Below are positions 17,711 to 28,515 of a DNA stretch of 61,472 bases, piece after piece. The DNA is taken from assembly GCA_927353735.1 (NCBI GenBank), contig CAKMIA010000009.1:1-61472 (forward strand), written 5' to 3'. Made by a program: the position numbers and the translations under genes. This DNA comes from an uncultured Veillonellaceae bacterium (lineage in GTDB: Bacteria > Bacillota > Negativicutes > Veillonellales > Dialisteraceae). The stretch's first letter is position 1, and the number at the start of each line of letters is the position of its first letter. The notes below the pieces were generated by a model. It did not search any database. It worked only from the letters and a program-made list of their open reading frames with translations, and was not told where the DNA came from.

Positions 17711-18922
17711 ATGTTTACAGAAAAAGACGCCGCAGCAGGCGTGACCTATCCGCAGGGCTTCCAGGCATGCGGGGTCCGGGCAGGACTGAAAAAGAGCGGC
17801 AAGCTGGATATGGCGATGATCGCTTCCGATGTACGGTGCTCCGCTGCGGGCACATTCACGCAGAACGCCGTGGCGGCGGCTCCGGTATGGGTATCGAAGG
17901 ACATCCTCGCTGACGGCCACGCACAGGCTGTGATCGTCAATTCGGGCTGCGCCAATGCCTGCACGGGCGAACAGGGCATGAAGGATGCCCGCCGCATGGC
18001 TGCCGTGACGGCAGAAAAGCTCGGCTGCAGTGCCGATGACGTGGTGGTGGCCTCCACGGGCGTGATCGGCGCGCTGCTGGATATGGAAAAGATCGAAAAC
18101 GGCATCGAGATGTGCCGTCAGGCGCTGTATTATGACGGTGGCGCGGCGGCGAGCCGGGCGATCCTCACGACGGATACGGTGACGAAATCCGCCGCGGCGG
18201 AAGCGGAGATCGGCGGGAAGACGGTCCGCTTCGGCGTCATCGCCAAGGGCTCCGGCATGATCCGCCCCAATATGGCGACCATGCTCTGCTTCATTACCAC
18301 CGATGCGGCCATCGCGCCGGAGCTGCTCAATGAAGCGCTCCATACGGCGGTGAGCTATTCCTTCAATATGATCTCCGTCGACGGAGACATGAGCACGAAC
18401 GATATGTGCGTCTGCCTGGCAAACGGCATGGCCGGCAATGCGGAGATCACGGAAAAGGGCGCGGACTATGACACGTTCTATGAAGTGCTCCTCCACCTCT
18501 GCCAGGAAATGGCCAAAAAGATCGCCGCAGACGGCGAAGGGGCCACGAAGTTCCTCACCATCCACGTGACCGGCACAAAGACCTTTGCGGACGCGAAGCA
18601 GGTGGGCATGAGCGTCGCCCGTTCCCCGCTGGCCAAGACGGCCTTCTTCGGCGAGGACCCGAACTGGGGCCGCGTCGTGGCGGCTGTGGGCTATTCGGAA
18701 GCGCCCATGGTGCCGAAAAAGACGAGCGTTGCCTTCGGCGGCATCCCGGTCTATGAAAAGGGACTGCCCGTGCCGTTTGACGAAGAGGCCATGAAGAAGA
18801 TCATGAAGGCCCACGACATCGTCATCGATATCCATATGGGACTGGGCGACGAGGAAGCCACCGTATGGACCTGCGATTTTTCCTATGATTATGTCAAGAT
18901 CAACGGGGAGTATCACACCTGA
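17711..18922 (+). CDS. argJ: bifunctional ornithine acetyltransferase / N-acetylglutamate synthase
   Basis: Recycles the acetyl group from N-acetylornithine to glutamate, so the pathway is of the cyclic type. 403 residues. Autocleavage is expected before Thr190 in NMATMLCF, giving alpha and beta chains. KGSGMIRPN and the NSGCANACTG segments are conserved. The start is set by AGAGGGGG seven bases upstream; an in-frame ATG two codons earlier sits too close. Whether it also makes N-acetylglutamate from acetyl-CoA cannot be seen; no argA is nearby. Ends in TGATG, overlapping argB. Confidence 0.95.
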   Translation: MFTEKDAAAGVTYPQGFQACGVRAGLKKSGKLDMAMIASDVRCSAAGTFTQNAVAAAPVWVSKDILADGHAQAVIVNSGCANACTGEQGMKDARRMAAVTAEKLGCSADDVVVASTGVIGALLDMEKIENGIEMCRQALYYDGGAAASRAILTTDTVTKSAAAEAEIGGKTVRFGVIAKGSGMIRPNMATMLCFITTDAAIAPELLNEALHTAVSYSFNMISVDGDMSTNDMCVCLANGMAGNAEITEKGADYDTFYEVLLHLCQEMAKKIAADGEGATKFLTIHVTGTKTFADAKQVGMSVARSPLAKTAFFGEDPNWGRVVAAVGYSEAPMVPKKTSVAFGGIPVYEKGLPVPFDEEAMKKIMKAHDIVIDIHMGLGDEEATVWTCDFSYDYVKINGEYHT

Positions 18923-19827
18923 TGGAAGAGAAGAAGATAGGGATGGAATCTGTGACCGCAGATATCCTCATGGAAGCCCTTCCGTATATCGAGGATTTCT
19001 ACGGCAAGACGGTCGTCGTGAAGTACGGCGGCAATGCAATGATCAATGACACGCTGAAGGAAAAGGTGATGGAGGACATCGCGCTGATGCGCTTCGTGGG
19101 CATCCATCCGGTCATCGTCCACGGCGGCGGCCCGGAGATCACGTGGTTCCTGAAAAAGCTCGGCAAGGAATCGTCCTTCGTGTCCGGCCTCCGAGTGACC
19201 GATGCGGAAACGGCGGAAGTGGCGGAAATGGTGCTGGACGGCAAGATCAATTCGGAGATCGTCAAGCGCATGAACCGCCGCGGCGTCCGCGCCGTAGGCA
19301 TTTCCGGCGAGGATGCCAACCTCATCCGGGCCAGAAAAAAGCTGGCCACGGTCTACGAGGATGACGGCACGGCGCCGAAGAAGGTGGATATCGGCTACGT
19401 GGGCGAGGTGGAATCCATCAATACGGACATCCTGCAGACCCTCATCCAGAATGATTACGTTCCGGTCATCGCGCCCATCGGCGTCGGGGCGGACGGCGAA
19501 AATTACAATATCAACGCAGACTACGTGGCGGCCAAGGTGGCCGGCGCTCTCAAGGCAGAGCGTCTGATGCTCCTTACCGATGTGGAAGGCGTATATAAGG
19601 ATTTCAACAATAAAGATTCCTTCATTTCCATTCTCTCCGCCACAGAAGCGCGGGAATACATCCGTGACGGCATCATCAAGGGCGGCATGATCCCGAAGAT
19701 CGAGGCCTGTCTGGAAGCGATGGACGAAGGGGTCGCCAAGGCGCACATCCTCGACGGGCGTATGCCTCATTCTCTGATTCTTGAAATGTTCACCGCCGGC
19801 GGCGTGGGTACCCAGGTCATCCGGTAA
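18922..19827 (+). CDS. argB: acetylglutamate kinase
   Basis: Phosphorylates N-acetylglutamate, the second step and usual site of arginine feedback in cyclic pathways. 301 residues, with VVKYGGNAM, VHGGGPEI and the ATP-site region DVEGVYKD, typical of the amino acid kinase family. The N-terminus of about 30 residues before the first strand (MEEKKIGMESVTADILMEAL) resembles the extra helix of arginine-sensitive, hexameric enzymes. This is inference. The start codon overlaps the argJ stop. Confidence 0.95.
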   Translation: MEEKKIGMESVTADILMEALPYIEDFYGKTVVVKYGGNAMINDTLKEKVMEDIALMRFVGIHPVIVHGGGPEITWFLKKLGKESSFVSGLRVTDAETAEVAEMVLDGKINSEIVKRMNRRGVRAVGISGEDANLIRARKKLATVYEDDGTAPKKVDIGYVGEVESINTDILQTLIQNDYVPVIAPIGVGADGENYNINADYVAAKVAGALKAERLMLLTDVEGVYKDFNNKDSFISILSATEAREYIRDGIIKGGMIPKIEACLEAMDEGVAKAHILDGRMPHSLILEMFTAGGVGTQVIR

Positions 19828-19845
19828 GGTCCAAGGAGGCTCTTC

Positions 19846-21045
19846 ATGAAAGAAACAACACAGGAAATCCTGCAGAAGGATGCCAAAGATTATCTTCCCG
19901 TGTACGGCGGACGGTACGGCATCGCCCTCGACCACGGGAAAGGCGTCAAGGTCTATGACAATGACGGCAAGGAATATGTGGACTTCCTCGGCGGCATCGC
20001 CGTCAACGTGCTCGGCCACGGCTATCCTGCACTGGTGGAGGCCGTAAGCCGTCAGGCTGCGCAGATGATCCACTGCTCTAACCTGTTCTATACCCGCGTG
20101 CAGGCTGACGCCGCCGCCAAGCTGGTGGCGCTCTCCGGGCTGGGCAAGGCCTTCTTTGCCAATTCCGGCGCGGAAGCCAATGAAGGGGCCATCAAGGCTG
20201 CCCGGAAATACGCGCACATGACCGATCCGGATAAATCCCAGATCATCACCGCATGGAACAGCTTCCACGGCCGCACGCTGGCGACGCTCACCGCCACGGG
20301 CCAGCCCCACTATCAGGAAGGATGCGGGCCGCTGCCGGCGGGCTTTGACTATGTGCACTACAATGACATCGAAGAACTGGAAAGCATGATGTCCGACAAG
20401 ACCTGCGCGGTCATGCTGGAGACCGTACAGGGCGAAGGCGGCGTCTATCCGCCGAAGGGGGACTACCTGAAGCAGGTGCGGGCGCTGTGCGACAAATACG
20501 GCGCGCTCCTGATCCTCGACGAGGTCCAGGCCGGCATGGGCCGGTGCGGCACCTTCTTCGCCTATGACACCTACGGCGTGAAGCCCGATATTGTCACCCT
20601 TGCGAAGGGCCTTGCGGGCGGCGTGCCCATCGGCGCCTTCCTCTGCACGGATGAAGTGGCGAAGGCCTTCCATCCCGGCGACCACGGCACCACCTTCGGC
20701 GGCAACCCGCTGGCCTGCGCTGCGGCCAATGTGGTGATCGACACCATTTCCCAGCCTGACTTCCTCGCTCACGTGAAGGAGATCGCCGCGTACTTCCGGG
20801 GCAAGCTGGAAGCGCTCGCCGCCAAATATCCGGAACTGGTGAAGGAAGTGCGCGGACAGGGCCTGCTCCTCGGCATGGAGCTCGCGAAGCCCGGCACGCC
20901 GGCGGTGGATGACTGCCGCGCCAACGGCGTCATCATCAACTGCACCATGGGCAATGTGCTCCGCTTCGTCCCGCCGCTGATCATCACCGAATCTGATGTG
21001 GATACGGTCGTGGCTGCGCTGGACGCCGCACTGGGCAGAATGTAA
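19846..21045 (+). CDS. argD: acetylornithine aminotransferase
   Basis: PLP-dependent class III aminotransferase converting N-acetylglutamate semialdehyde to N-acetylornithine. 399 residues. Motifs: FANSGAEANEGAIK (phosphate site), LDEVQAGMGRCG, and the PLP lysine Lys254 in TLAKGLAGG. CAAGGAGG precedes the start. Fourth gene of the arg cluster; a terminator follows and argF has its own promoter. Confidence 0.94.
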   Translation: MKETTQEILQKDAKDYLPVYGGRYGIALDHGKGVKVYDNDGKEYVDFLGGIAVNVLGHGYPALVEAVSRQAAQMIHCSNLFYTRVQADAAAKLVALSGLGKAFFANSGAEANEGAIKAARKYAHMTDPDKSQIITAWNSFHGRTLATLTATGQPHYQEGCGPLPAGFDYVHYNDIEELESMMSDKTCAVMLETVQGEGGVYPPKGDYLKQVRALCDKYGALLILDEVQAGMGRCGTFFAYDTYGVKPDIVTLAKGLAGGVPIGAFLCTDEVAKAFHPGDHGTTFGGNPLACAAANVVIDTISQPDFLAHVKEIAAYFRGKLEALAAKYPELVKEVRGQGLLLGMELAKPGTPAVDDCRANGVIINCTMGNVLRFVPPLIITESDVDTVVAALDAALGRM

Positions 21046-21056
21046 TTTTCATCACC

Positions 21057-21086
21057 AGACGCCTCTCTTCGGAGAGGCGTTTTTGC
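21057..21086 (+). terminator. rho-independent terminator after argD
   Basis: ACGCCTCTC-ttcg-GAGAGGCGT hairpin with TTTTT. Confidence 0.85.
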
Positions 21087-21094
21087 GTGGGAAA

Positions 21095-21109
21095 TGCATA
21101 TTATGTGCA
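21095..21109 (+). promoter_or_regulatory. ArgR-like box 1 upstream of argF
   Basis: TGCATATTATGTGCA, an imperfect palindrome of ARG-box size, about 100 bases upstream of the argF promoter. Confidence 0.55.
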
Positions 21110-21114
21110 GATTA

Positions 21115-21127
21115 TGCATAATATGCA
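21115..21127 (+). promoter_or_regulatory. ArgR-like box 2 upstream of argF
   Basis: TGCATAATATGCA, a perfect dyad with one central base, adjacent to box 1. Paired boxes are usual for ArgR hexamers. Confidence 0.6.
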
Positions 21128-21199
21128 AAGATGAAAGGAGAGAAAATGAAAAGCAGCCCCGGTTTTCGTCTCTTCCAGCGGATTTTCTGAAAACAGCTA

Positions 21200-21228
21200 T
21201 TGCATAAAAATGCGATTAGGCGTATAAT
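21200..21228 (+). promoter_or_regulatory. argF promoter with overlapping ArgR-like box 3
   Basis: TTGCAT (21200-21205) and TATAAT (21223-21228), spacer 17. The inverted repeat TGCATAAAAATGCG (21201-21214) overlaps the -35 box, so a repressor there would block initiation. With boxes 1 and 2 upstream, looping by a hexameric repressor is possible. Confidence 0.65.
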
Positions 21229-21275
21229 TACAACATCGTTTTCAAAAGACCGGCACGCCCGGCAGGAGGTTATAT

Positions 21276-22208
21276 ATGCTTAAAGGAAAAGATCTGCTCA
21301 GTATTCACGACTTGTCTCAGGATGAATTTACGGAAATTCTCGAAACCGCGGCGCGTCTCAAAATGGAACTCAAGGCAGGCATTCCCTATCCGATCCTGAA
21401 GGGGAAAACGCTGGCTATGATTTTTGAAAAATCGTCCACCCGGACCCGCGTCTCCTTCCAGACGGGCATTTTCCAGCTCGGCGGACAGGGGATTTTCCTC
21501 TCCACCCGGGACATCCATCTGGGCCACGGCGAGCCGGTGAAGGATACGGCGCGCGTGCTCGCCCGGTACGTGGACGGCATCATGATCCGTACCTTTGCGC
21601 AGAGCGAGGTGGAGGAATTCGCAAAATACGCTGATGTGCCGGTCATCAATGCGCTGACCGACCTGCTTCATCCCTGCCAGGTGCTCACCGATCTGCTCAC
21701 CATGCAGGAATACAAGGGCAAAGACCTGAAGGGCCTGCATTTCGCCTACATCGGCGACGGCAACAACATGGCCAATTCCTATCTCTACGGCTGCGCGAAA
21801 GCGGGCATCCACTGCACCATCGCCTGCCCGGAGGGCTATGAACCGGATGCGCAGGTGCTGGCCAACGCCAAGGAAGATGCAAAGGCCACCGGCGCGGAGC
21901 TGAAGATCGTTCGGGACCCCGCCGAAGCGGCGAAGGACGCGGACGTGCTCGCTACGGATACGTGGACGAGCATGGGCGAGGAAGCGGAACGGGAAGTCCG
22001 GGAAAAGGTCTTCCAGGGCTATCAGATCAATAAGGATCTGCTGTCCGTGGCCGACAAGAAAGCCATCGTGCTGCACTGCCTTCCGGCGTACCGCGGCAAG
22101 GAGATCACGGAGGATGTGCTGGAAAGCTATGCCAACGTCATTTTCGACGAGGCGGAAAACCGGCTGCACACCCAGAAAGCCATCATGGCGCTCACCATGT
22201 GCGACTGA
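21276..22208 (+). CDS. argF: ornithine carbamoyltransferase
   Basis: Makes citrulline from ornithine and carbamoyl phosphate. 310 residues with the carbamoyl-phosphate motif STRTR (in KSSTRTRVSF), HPCQ, and the ornithine-side HCLPAYRG motif. The gene has its own promoter with ArgR-like palindromes, which favours the biosynthetic enzyme (argF) over the catabolic one (arcB). No arginine deiminase genes are nearby. argG and argH are not in the window. CAGGAGG precedes the start. Confidence 0.95.
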   Translation: MLKGKDLLSIHDLSQDEFTEILETAARLKMELKAGIPYPILKGKTLAMIFEKSSTRTRVSFQTGIFQLGGQGIFLSTRDIHLGHGEPVKDTARVLARYVDGIMIRTFAQSEVEEFAKYADVPVINALTDLLHPCQVLTDLLTMQEYKGKDLKGLHFAYIGDGNNMANSYLYGCAKAGIHCTIACPEGYEPDAQVLANAKEDAKATGAELKIVRDPAEAAKDADVLATDTWTSMGEEAEREVREKVFQGYQINKDLLSVADKKAIVLHCLPAYRGKEITEDVLESYANVIFDEAENRLHTQKAIMALTMCD

Positions 22209-22220
22209 GAGGATATCGGG

Positions 22221-22248
22221 CGGCTCCCTTCGGGGGGCCGTTTTTTTG
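22221..22248 (+). terminator. rho-independent terminator after argF
   Basis: CGGCTCCC-ttc-GGGGGGCCG hairpin and a run of seven T. Confidence 0.8.
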
Positions 22249-22422
22249 TGCCTGCCGGCGCGGCCTGTCCGGGCGGGACAATTTCGATTTTTGCATTGAT
22301 GCCATTCATGGTATAATAAGGCGCAAGATTGGCCGCGGCGGAAGTCAGGGACCGCGGCCGTATTAGCTGCCTGTCAGCAGGGAGCACCAGGCCTCGCCGG
22401 TACATCCCGAAGAAAGGAATTT

Positions 22423-23274
22423 ATGGAATCTGTCATGTTTGACGTCCGGCATCTCACGCATGCCTATGAGACCGAGGACGGCACCTCGTTCAAGGCGCTG
22501 GACGATGTATCGTGCCGCATCCGGAAAGGCGAATTCACCGCAGTCATCGGAACGAACGGGAGCGGGAAATCGACCTTCGCACGCCATCTGAACGCGCTTG
22601 TGCTGCCTACGGAGGGCGATCTTTTTGTTGAGGGACTGTCTGTGCGCGAGCCGGAAAATATCTGGCCCATCCGCCAGAAGGTGGGCATGGTCTTTCAGAA
22701 TCCGGACAACCAGCTCATCGCCGCGGTGGTGGAGGAGGAAGTGGCCTTCGGCCCGGAGAATCTGGGCGTGCCGCGGGAGGAGATCCTCACCCGCGTGGAC
22801 GAAGCGCTGGCCAAGGTGGGAATGACGCAGTACCGCCACCATTCGCCGGCCATGCTGTCCGGCGGGCAGAAGCAGCGCATCGCCATCGCCGGCGTGCTGG
22901 CCATGAAGCCGGACTGCATCATTCTGGATGAACCGACGGCCATGCTGGACCCGGTGGGCCGGAAGGAAGTCATGGACACGGTCCATGAGCTGAACCGGAA
23001 GGAAGGCATCTCCGTGGTGCTCATCACCCATTTCATGGAGGAGGCCGTCACGGCAGACCGGGTGCTGGTGATCCACAAGGGGCATCTCGTGATGGACGGC
23101 ACGCCCCGGGAGGTCTTCTCCGATCCGGAAAAGATGAAGGCGCTCGGCCTCGATGTGCCGGTGCCGGCCGATCTGGCATCCATGCTTCATAAGAAAGGAC
23201 TCGCTGTGCGGGCCGATTGTATGACCGATGAAGAACTGGGAGACGCATTATGTCCATTCGTGTCGAAAATATAA
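22423..23274 (+). CDS. ecfA1: ECF transporter energy-coupling ATPase A1
   Basis: ABC ATPase of the energy-coupling-factor module that powers vitamin or metal uptake by exchangeable S components. 283 residues. Walker A GTNGSGKST (43-51), signature LSGGQKQR, Walker B IILDEPTAMLD, and switch His in LITHFMEE. AAAGGA precedes the start. It overlaps ecfA2 by 25 bases and lies in the canonical ecfA1-ecfA2-ecfT-truA order. The orphan S component at 39295-39891 is a likely client. A TATAAT at 22312 with TTGCAT 15 bases before it may be the promoter. Confidence 0.95.
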   Translation: MESVMFDVRHLTHAYETEDGTSFKALDDVSCRIRKGEFTAVIGTNGSGKSTFARHLNALVLPTEGDLFVEGLSVREPENIWPIRQKVGMVFQNPDNQLIAAVVEEEVAFGPENLGVPREEILTRVDEALAKVGMTQYRHHSPAMLSGGQKQRIAIAGVLAMKPDCIILDEPTAMLDPVGRKEVMDTVHELNRKEGISVVLITHFMEEAVTADRVLVIHKGHLVMDGTPREVFSDPEKMKALGLDVPVPADLASMLHKKGLAVRADCMTDEELGDALCPFVSKI

Positions 23275-24116
23275 CGTATATATACGGCGGCGGCACGCCC
23301 TATGAAAAGACCGCGCTGGCCGGCGTGGACCTGACCATCGAGAAGGGCGAATTCGTGGGTATCATCGGACATACGGGCAGCGGGAAATCCACGCTCATCC
23401 AGCATCTGAACGGCCTCATCCATCCCACGAAGGGGCGCGTCCTCGTGGACGGCGTGGACCTGGCGGGCAAGAGCAAGGAAGCCATTGCCAAGCGCCACAC
23501 TGTGGGCATGGTCTTCCAGTATCCGGAGCAGCAGCTTTTCGAGGAGACCGTGGCGCAGGATATCGCCTTCGGCCCGAGAAATCTGGGCTGCGATGAAGAG
23601 ACCGTGGAGGCCCGGGTGCGGGAGGCCATGTCCTTCGTGGGCCTCGATTACGATACCTATGCGGGGCGGTCTCCGTTCCGCCTGTCCGGCGGCCAGATGC
23701 GCCGCGTGGCGATCGCCGGCGTCATCGCCATGAAGCCGGATTTCCTCATTCTGGATGAACCCTCGGCGGGGCTGGACCCGGTGGGCCGGCGGGAGATTTT
23801 CTCCCAGATCCGGAAATGGTATGAAGAGGGGGCGTTCTCCGTCATCCTCGTATCGCACAATATGGACGACATCGCCCGGCTGGCCACGCGGCTCCTCGTG
23901 ATGAGCCACGGCAGATGCGTGCTGGACGGCCGTCCCATGGATATTTTCCTCCATCACCGGAAGGAACTGCAGGAGGCCGGCGTGGATGTGCCGCCTCTGA
24001 CGAAAACGCTTCTCGCGTTGAAGGAACGGGGCATCCCCGTGCCGGAGGAGGCCGTCTCCTGTGAGGAGGCTGCGGACGCGCTGTACAGGACGCTCAGGGA
24101 GGGGACATCATGCTGA
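23250..24116 (+). CDS. ecfA2: ECF transporter energy-coupling ATPase A2
   Basis: Second ABC ATPase of the ECF module, 288 residues. Walker A GHTGSGKST (40-48), signature LSGGQMRRVAIAG, Walker B LILDEPSAGLDP, switch His in VSHNMDD. It forms the heterodimer with EcfA1 that binds the coupling helices of EcfT. It overlaps both neighbours by a few bases to tens of bases, indicating coupled translation. Confidence 0.95.
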   Translation: MSIRVENITYIYGGGTPYEKTALAGVDLTIEKGEFVGIIGHTGSGKSTLIQHLNGLIHPTKGRVLVDGVDLAGKSKEAIAKRHTVGMVFQYPEQQLFEETVAQDIAFGPRNLGCDEETVEARVREAMSFVGLDYDTYAGRSPFRLSGGQMRRVAIAGVIAMKPDFLILDEPSAGLDPVGRREIFSQIRKWYEEGAFSVILVSHNMDDIARLATRLLVMSHGRCVLDGRPMDIFLHHRKELQEAGVDVPPLTKTLLALKERGIPVPEEAVSCEEAADALYRTLREGTSC

Positions 24117-24910
24117 CCGATATCACACTGGGACAGTATTATCCCGGAAATTCATTCCTGCACCGGATGGACCCGCGGGCGAAGATCCTCTGCACGATGA
24201 TCTTCATCGTCGCCATCTTTCTGGCAAACAGCCTCTGGTCCTACCTGCTGGTGACGGCGTTCATCCTCGGAAGCATCGCCGTTTCCGGCGTGCCGGTCAA
24301 AATGGTGGCGAAAGCCGTGAAGCCCCTGTGGCTCATCCTCGTCTTTACGCTGCTCATCCACGTGCTTACCACGCAGGGGACGCCCATCGTGTCCTTCGGG
24401 TGGTTCTCCATCAGCGAGGAGGGCGTGCGGAACGGCATTCTCATGACGCTCCGTCTGGTGTACCTCATCGCCTTCTCGTCGCTGCTCACCTATACGACGA
24501 GCCCCATCGTGCTCACCGACGGCATCGAGGCGCTGCTCACGCCGTGGAAGCGCATCGGCGTGCCCGCCCATGAGCTGGCCATGATGATGACCATTGCGCT
24601 CCGCTTCATCCCCACCCTGCTGGAGGAGACGGACCGCATCATGAAGGCCCAGTCCTCGCGCGGCGCCGATTTCACCACGGGCAATCTGTGGCAGCGGGCG
24701 AAGAGCATGGTACCGCTTCTGGTGCCGCTGTTCATTTCCGCGTTCCGCCGGGCAGACGATCTGGCCACGGCCATGGAAGCGCGGTGCTACCGCGGCGGCG
24801 AAGGGCGCACGAAGATGCATCAGCTCATCTACACCTGGCGGGACGGCGCGGCCTTTGCGGCAGTGGCGGTGGTCACGGCTGCTCTCGCAGGCATGCGGTA
24901 TTTCCTGTAA
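24110..24910 (+). CDS. ecfT: ECF transporter transmembrane subunit T
   Basis: Membrane subunit that links the ATPases to S components. 266 residues with several hydrophobic helices (about 27-70, 105-125, 245-262) and coupling-helix ends with the A-R-G type signature QSSRGADF at about 182-189 and MEARCYRGG near 226. The start overlaps the ecfA2 stop. Group II ECF: one energizing module serving many scattered S components. Confidence 0.94.
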   Translation: MLTDITLGQYYPGNSFLHRMDPRAKILCTMIFIVAIFLANSLWSYLLVTAFILGSIAVSGVPVKMVAKAVKPLWLILVFTLLIHVLTTQGTPIVSFGWFSISEEGVRNGILMTLRLVYLIAFSSLLTYTTSPIVLTDGIEALLTPWKRIGVPAHELAMMMTIALRFIPTLLEETDRIMKAQSSRGADFTTGNLWQRAKSMVPLLVPLFISAFRRADDLATAMEARCYRGGEGRTKMHQLIYTWRDGAAFAAVAVVTAALAGMRYFL

Positions 24911-24918
24911 CAAGCAGC

Positions 24919-24951
24919 GGGCCTGTGCGGCATGGCCGCACGGGCTTTTTT
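24919..24951 (+). terminator. rho-independent terminator between ecfT and truA
   Basis: GCCTGTGCGGC / GCCGCACGGGC hairpin followed by TTTTTT. Confidence 0.75.
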
Positions 24952-24988
24952 GATGCGGCGGCATCGACAACCATAAAAGGAGCGGTAT

Positions 24989-25789
24989 ATGAGAAATATC
25001 TGGCTCACCGTCATGTACGACGGGTCCTCGTTTGCAGGATTTCAGCGGCAGGAAAACGGACTGGCCGTGCAGGAAGTGATCGAGCAGGTGCTGGAGCGCC
25101 TCACCGGAAAAAAGACGACGCTCTATTTCGTGGCGCGCACCGATGCGGGCGTCCACGCCTATGCACAGGAGTGCACCTTCTTTACGGAGTCCTCCATTCC
25201 GGGTGACCGGTTTCGCGCGGCCATGAACGCCTACCTGCCGCTCTCCATCCGCGTGCGGGAGAGCCGGGAGGTGCCGGAGGATTTTTCCGTGCGGAAGCGG
25301 AATACGGGCAAAACCTACGGCTATCTGCTCTCCTCTTCCCGGGAGGCGAGTCCCTTCCTGCGGCGGTACCTGTGGCCCTGCGGCCGCCGGCCGGTGCTGG
25401 AGAAGATGCAGGAGGCCGCGGCGGTGCTCACAGGTGTCCATGATTTCACGTCCTTCCGGGGCAACAATTCCGTGCCCGCCGATCCGGTGCGGCGCATTTT
25501 CGATATCACGGTCCGTCAGGATGGGGAATTCTTCCGCATCTACGTCACCGGCGAGGGTTTTCTCTATCACATGGTGCGGAATATCGCCGGGGCGCTGCTG
25601 GATGCGGGGACGGGCAAAAAAACGGCGGACGATCTGGCCCGCATCCTGGAGGCCCGGGACCGGAAGCTCCTCGGCATGACCGCGCCCGCGGCGGGGCTGT
25701 GCCTGCTGAAGGTGTATTTTGAGCCGGTGACGGCGGAGCGCATCGCAGAAACGCTCCGGGAGCCGCTCTGGCCATGGACGGTGCAATAA
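24989..25789 (+). CDS. truA: tRNA pseudouridine synthase A
   Basis: Isomerises uridines 38-40 in the tRNA anticodon stem. 266 residues. The catalytic aspartate is Asp52 in ARTDAGVHA, and later YHMVRNIAG is typical of the family. AAAGGAG precedes the ATG. It follows ecfT in the order usual for Firmicutes, although a terminator-like hairpin lies between. Confidence 0.95.
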   Translation: MRNIWLTVMYDGSSFAGFQRQENGLAVQEVIEQVLERLTGKKTTLYFVARTDAGVHAYAQECTFFTESSIPGDRFRAAMNAYLPLSIRVRESREVPEDFSVRKRNTGKTYGYLLSSSREASPFLRRYLWPCGRRPVLEKMQEAAAVLTGVHDFTSFRGNNSVPADPVRRIFDITVRQDGEFFRIYVTGEGFLYHMVRNIAGALLDAGTGKKTADDLARILEARDRKLLGMTAPAAGLCLLKVYFEPVTAERIAETLREPLWPWTVQ

Positions 25790-25797
25790 GAAGGAAA

Positions 25798-25828
25798 AGG
25801 CGTGCGAAGGAAAACGCACGCTTTTTTT
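25798..25828 (+). terminator. rho-independent terminator after truA
   Basis: GGCGTGCG / CGCACGCT hairpin followed by a run of eight T. Confidence 0.75.
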
Positions 25829-25888
25829 TGCGCCCTTTTTCAGGCGGCCGGCGGTGATACAATGAAGAAAAGACAGGAGGGATGAGCC

Positions 25889-28408
<2,520 letters not shown>

Positions 28409-28419
28409 AATTTTTCAGG

Positions 28420-28447
28420 AAAGCGGCGGCTTCGGCCCCGCTTTTTT
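28420..28447 (+). terminator. rho-independent terminator after the UvrA-like gene
   Basis: AAGCGGCGGC-tt-cggCCCCGCTT type hairpin ending in TTTTTT. Confidence 0.65.
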
Positions 28448-28473
28448 CCATGCTACAATGGAGATGAATCGAA

Positions 28474-28498
28474 CAATCCAATCATTTGATTGAAATTG
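28474..28498 (+). promoter_or_regulatory. operator-like dyad with doubled half-sites before the TetR-type gene
   Basis: Core inverted repeat CAATCA-tt-TGATTG (28479-28492). Each arm is extended by a second copy of the half-site: CAATC at 28474-28478 on the left, and AATTG at 28494-28498 on the right (against GATTG). It lies just downstream of a possible -10 box TACAAT (28454-28459) and 18 bases before the regulator's start codon. Autoregulation is therefore likely. Confidence 0.6.
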
Positions 28499-28515
28499 CT
28501 GAAAGAAGGCGCGCC

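Noticed and set aside
22318..22422. Possible riboswitch before ecfA1
   Set aside because: GGCCGCGG/CCGCGGCC and smaller hairpins are present but no known aptamer motif or terminator is seen.
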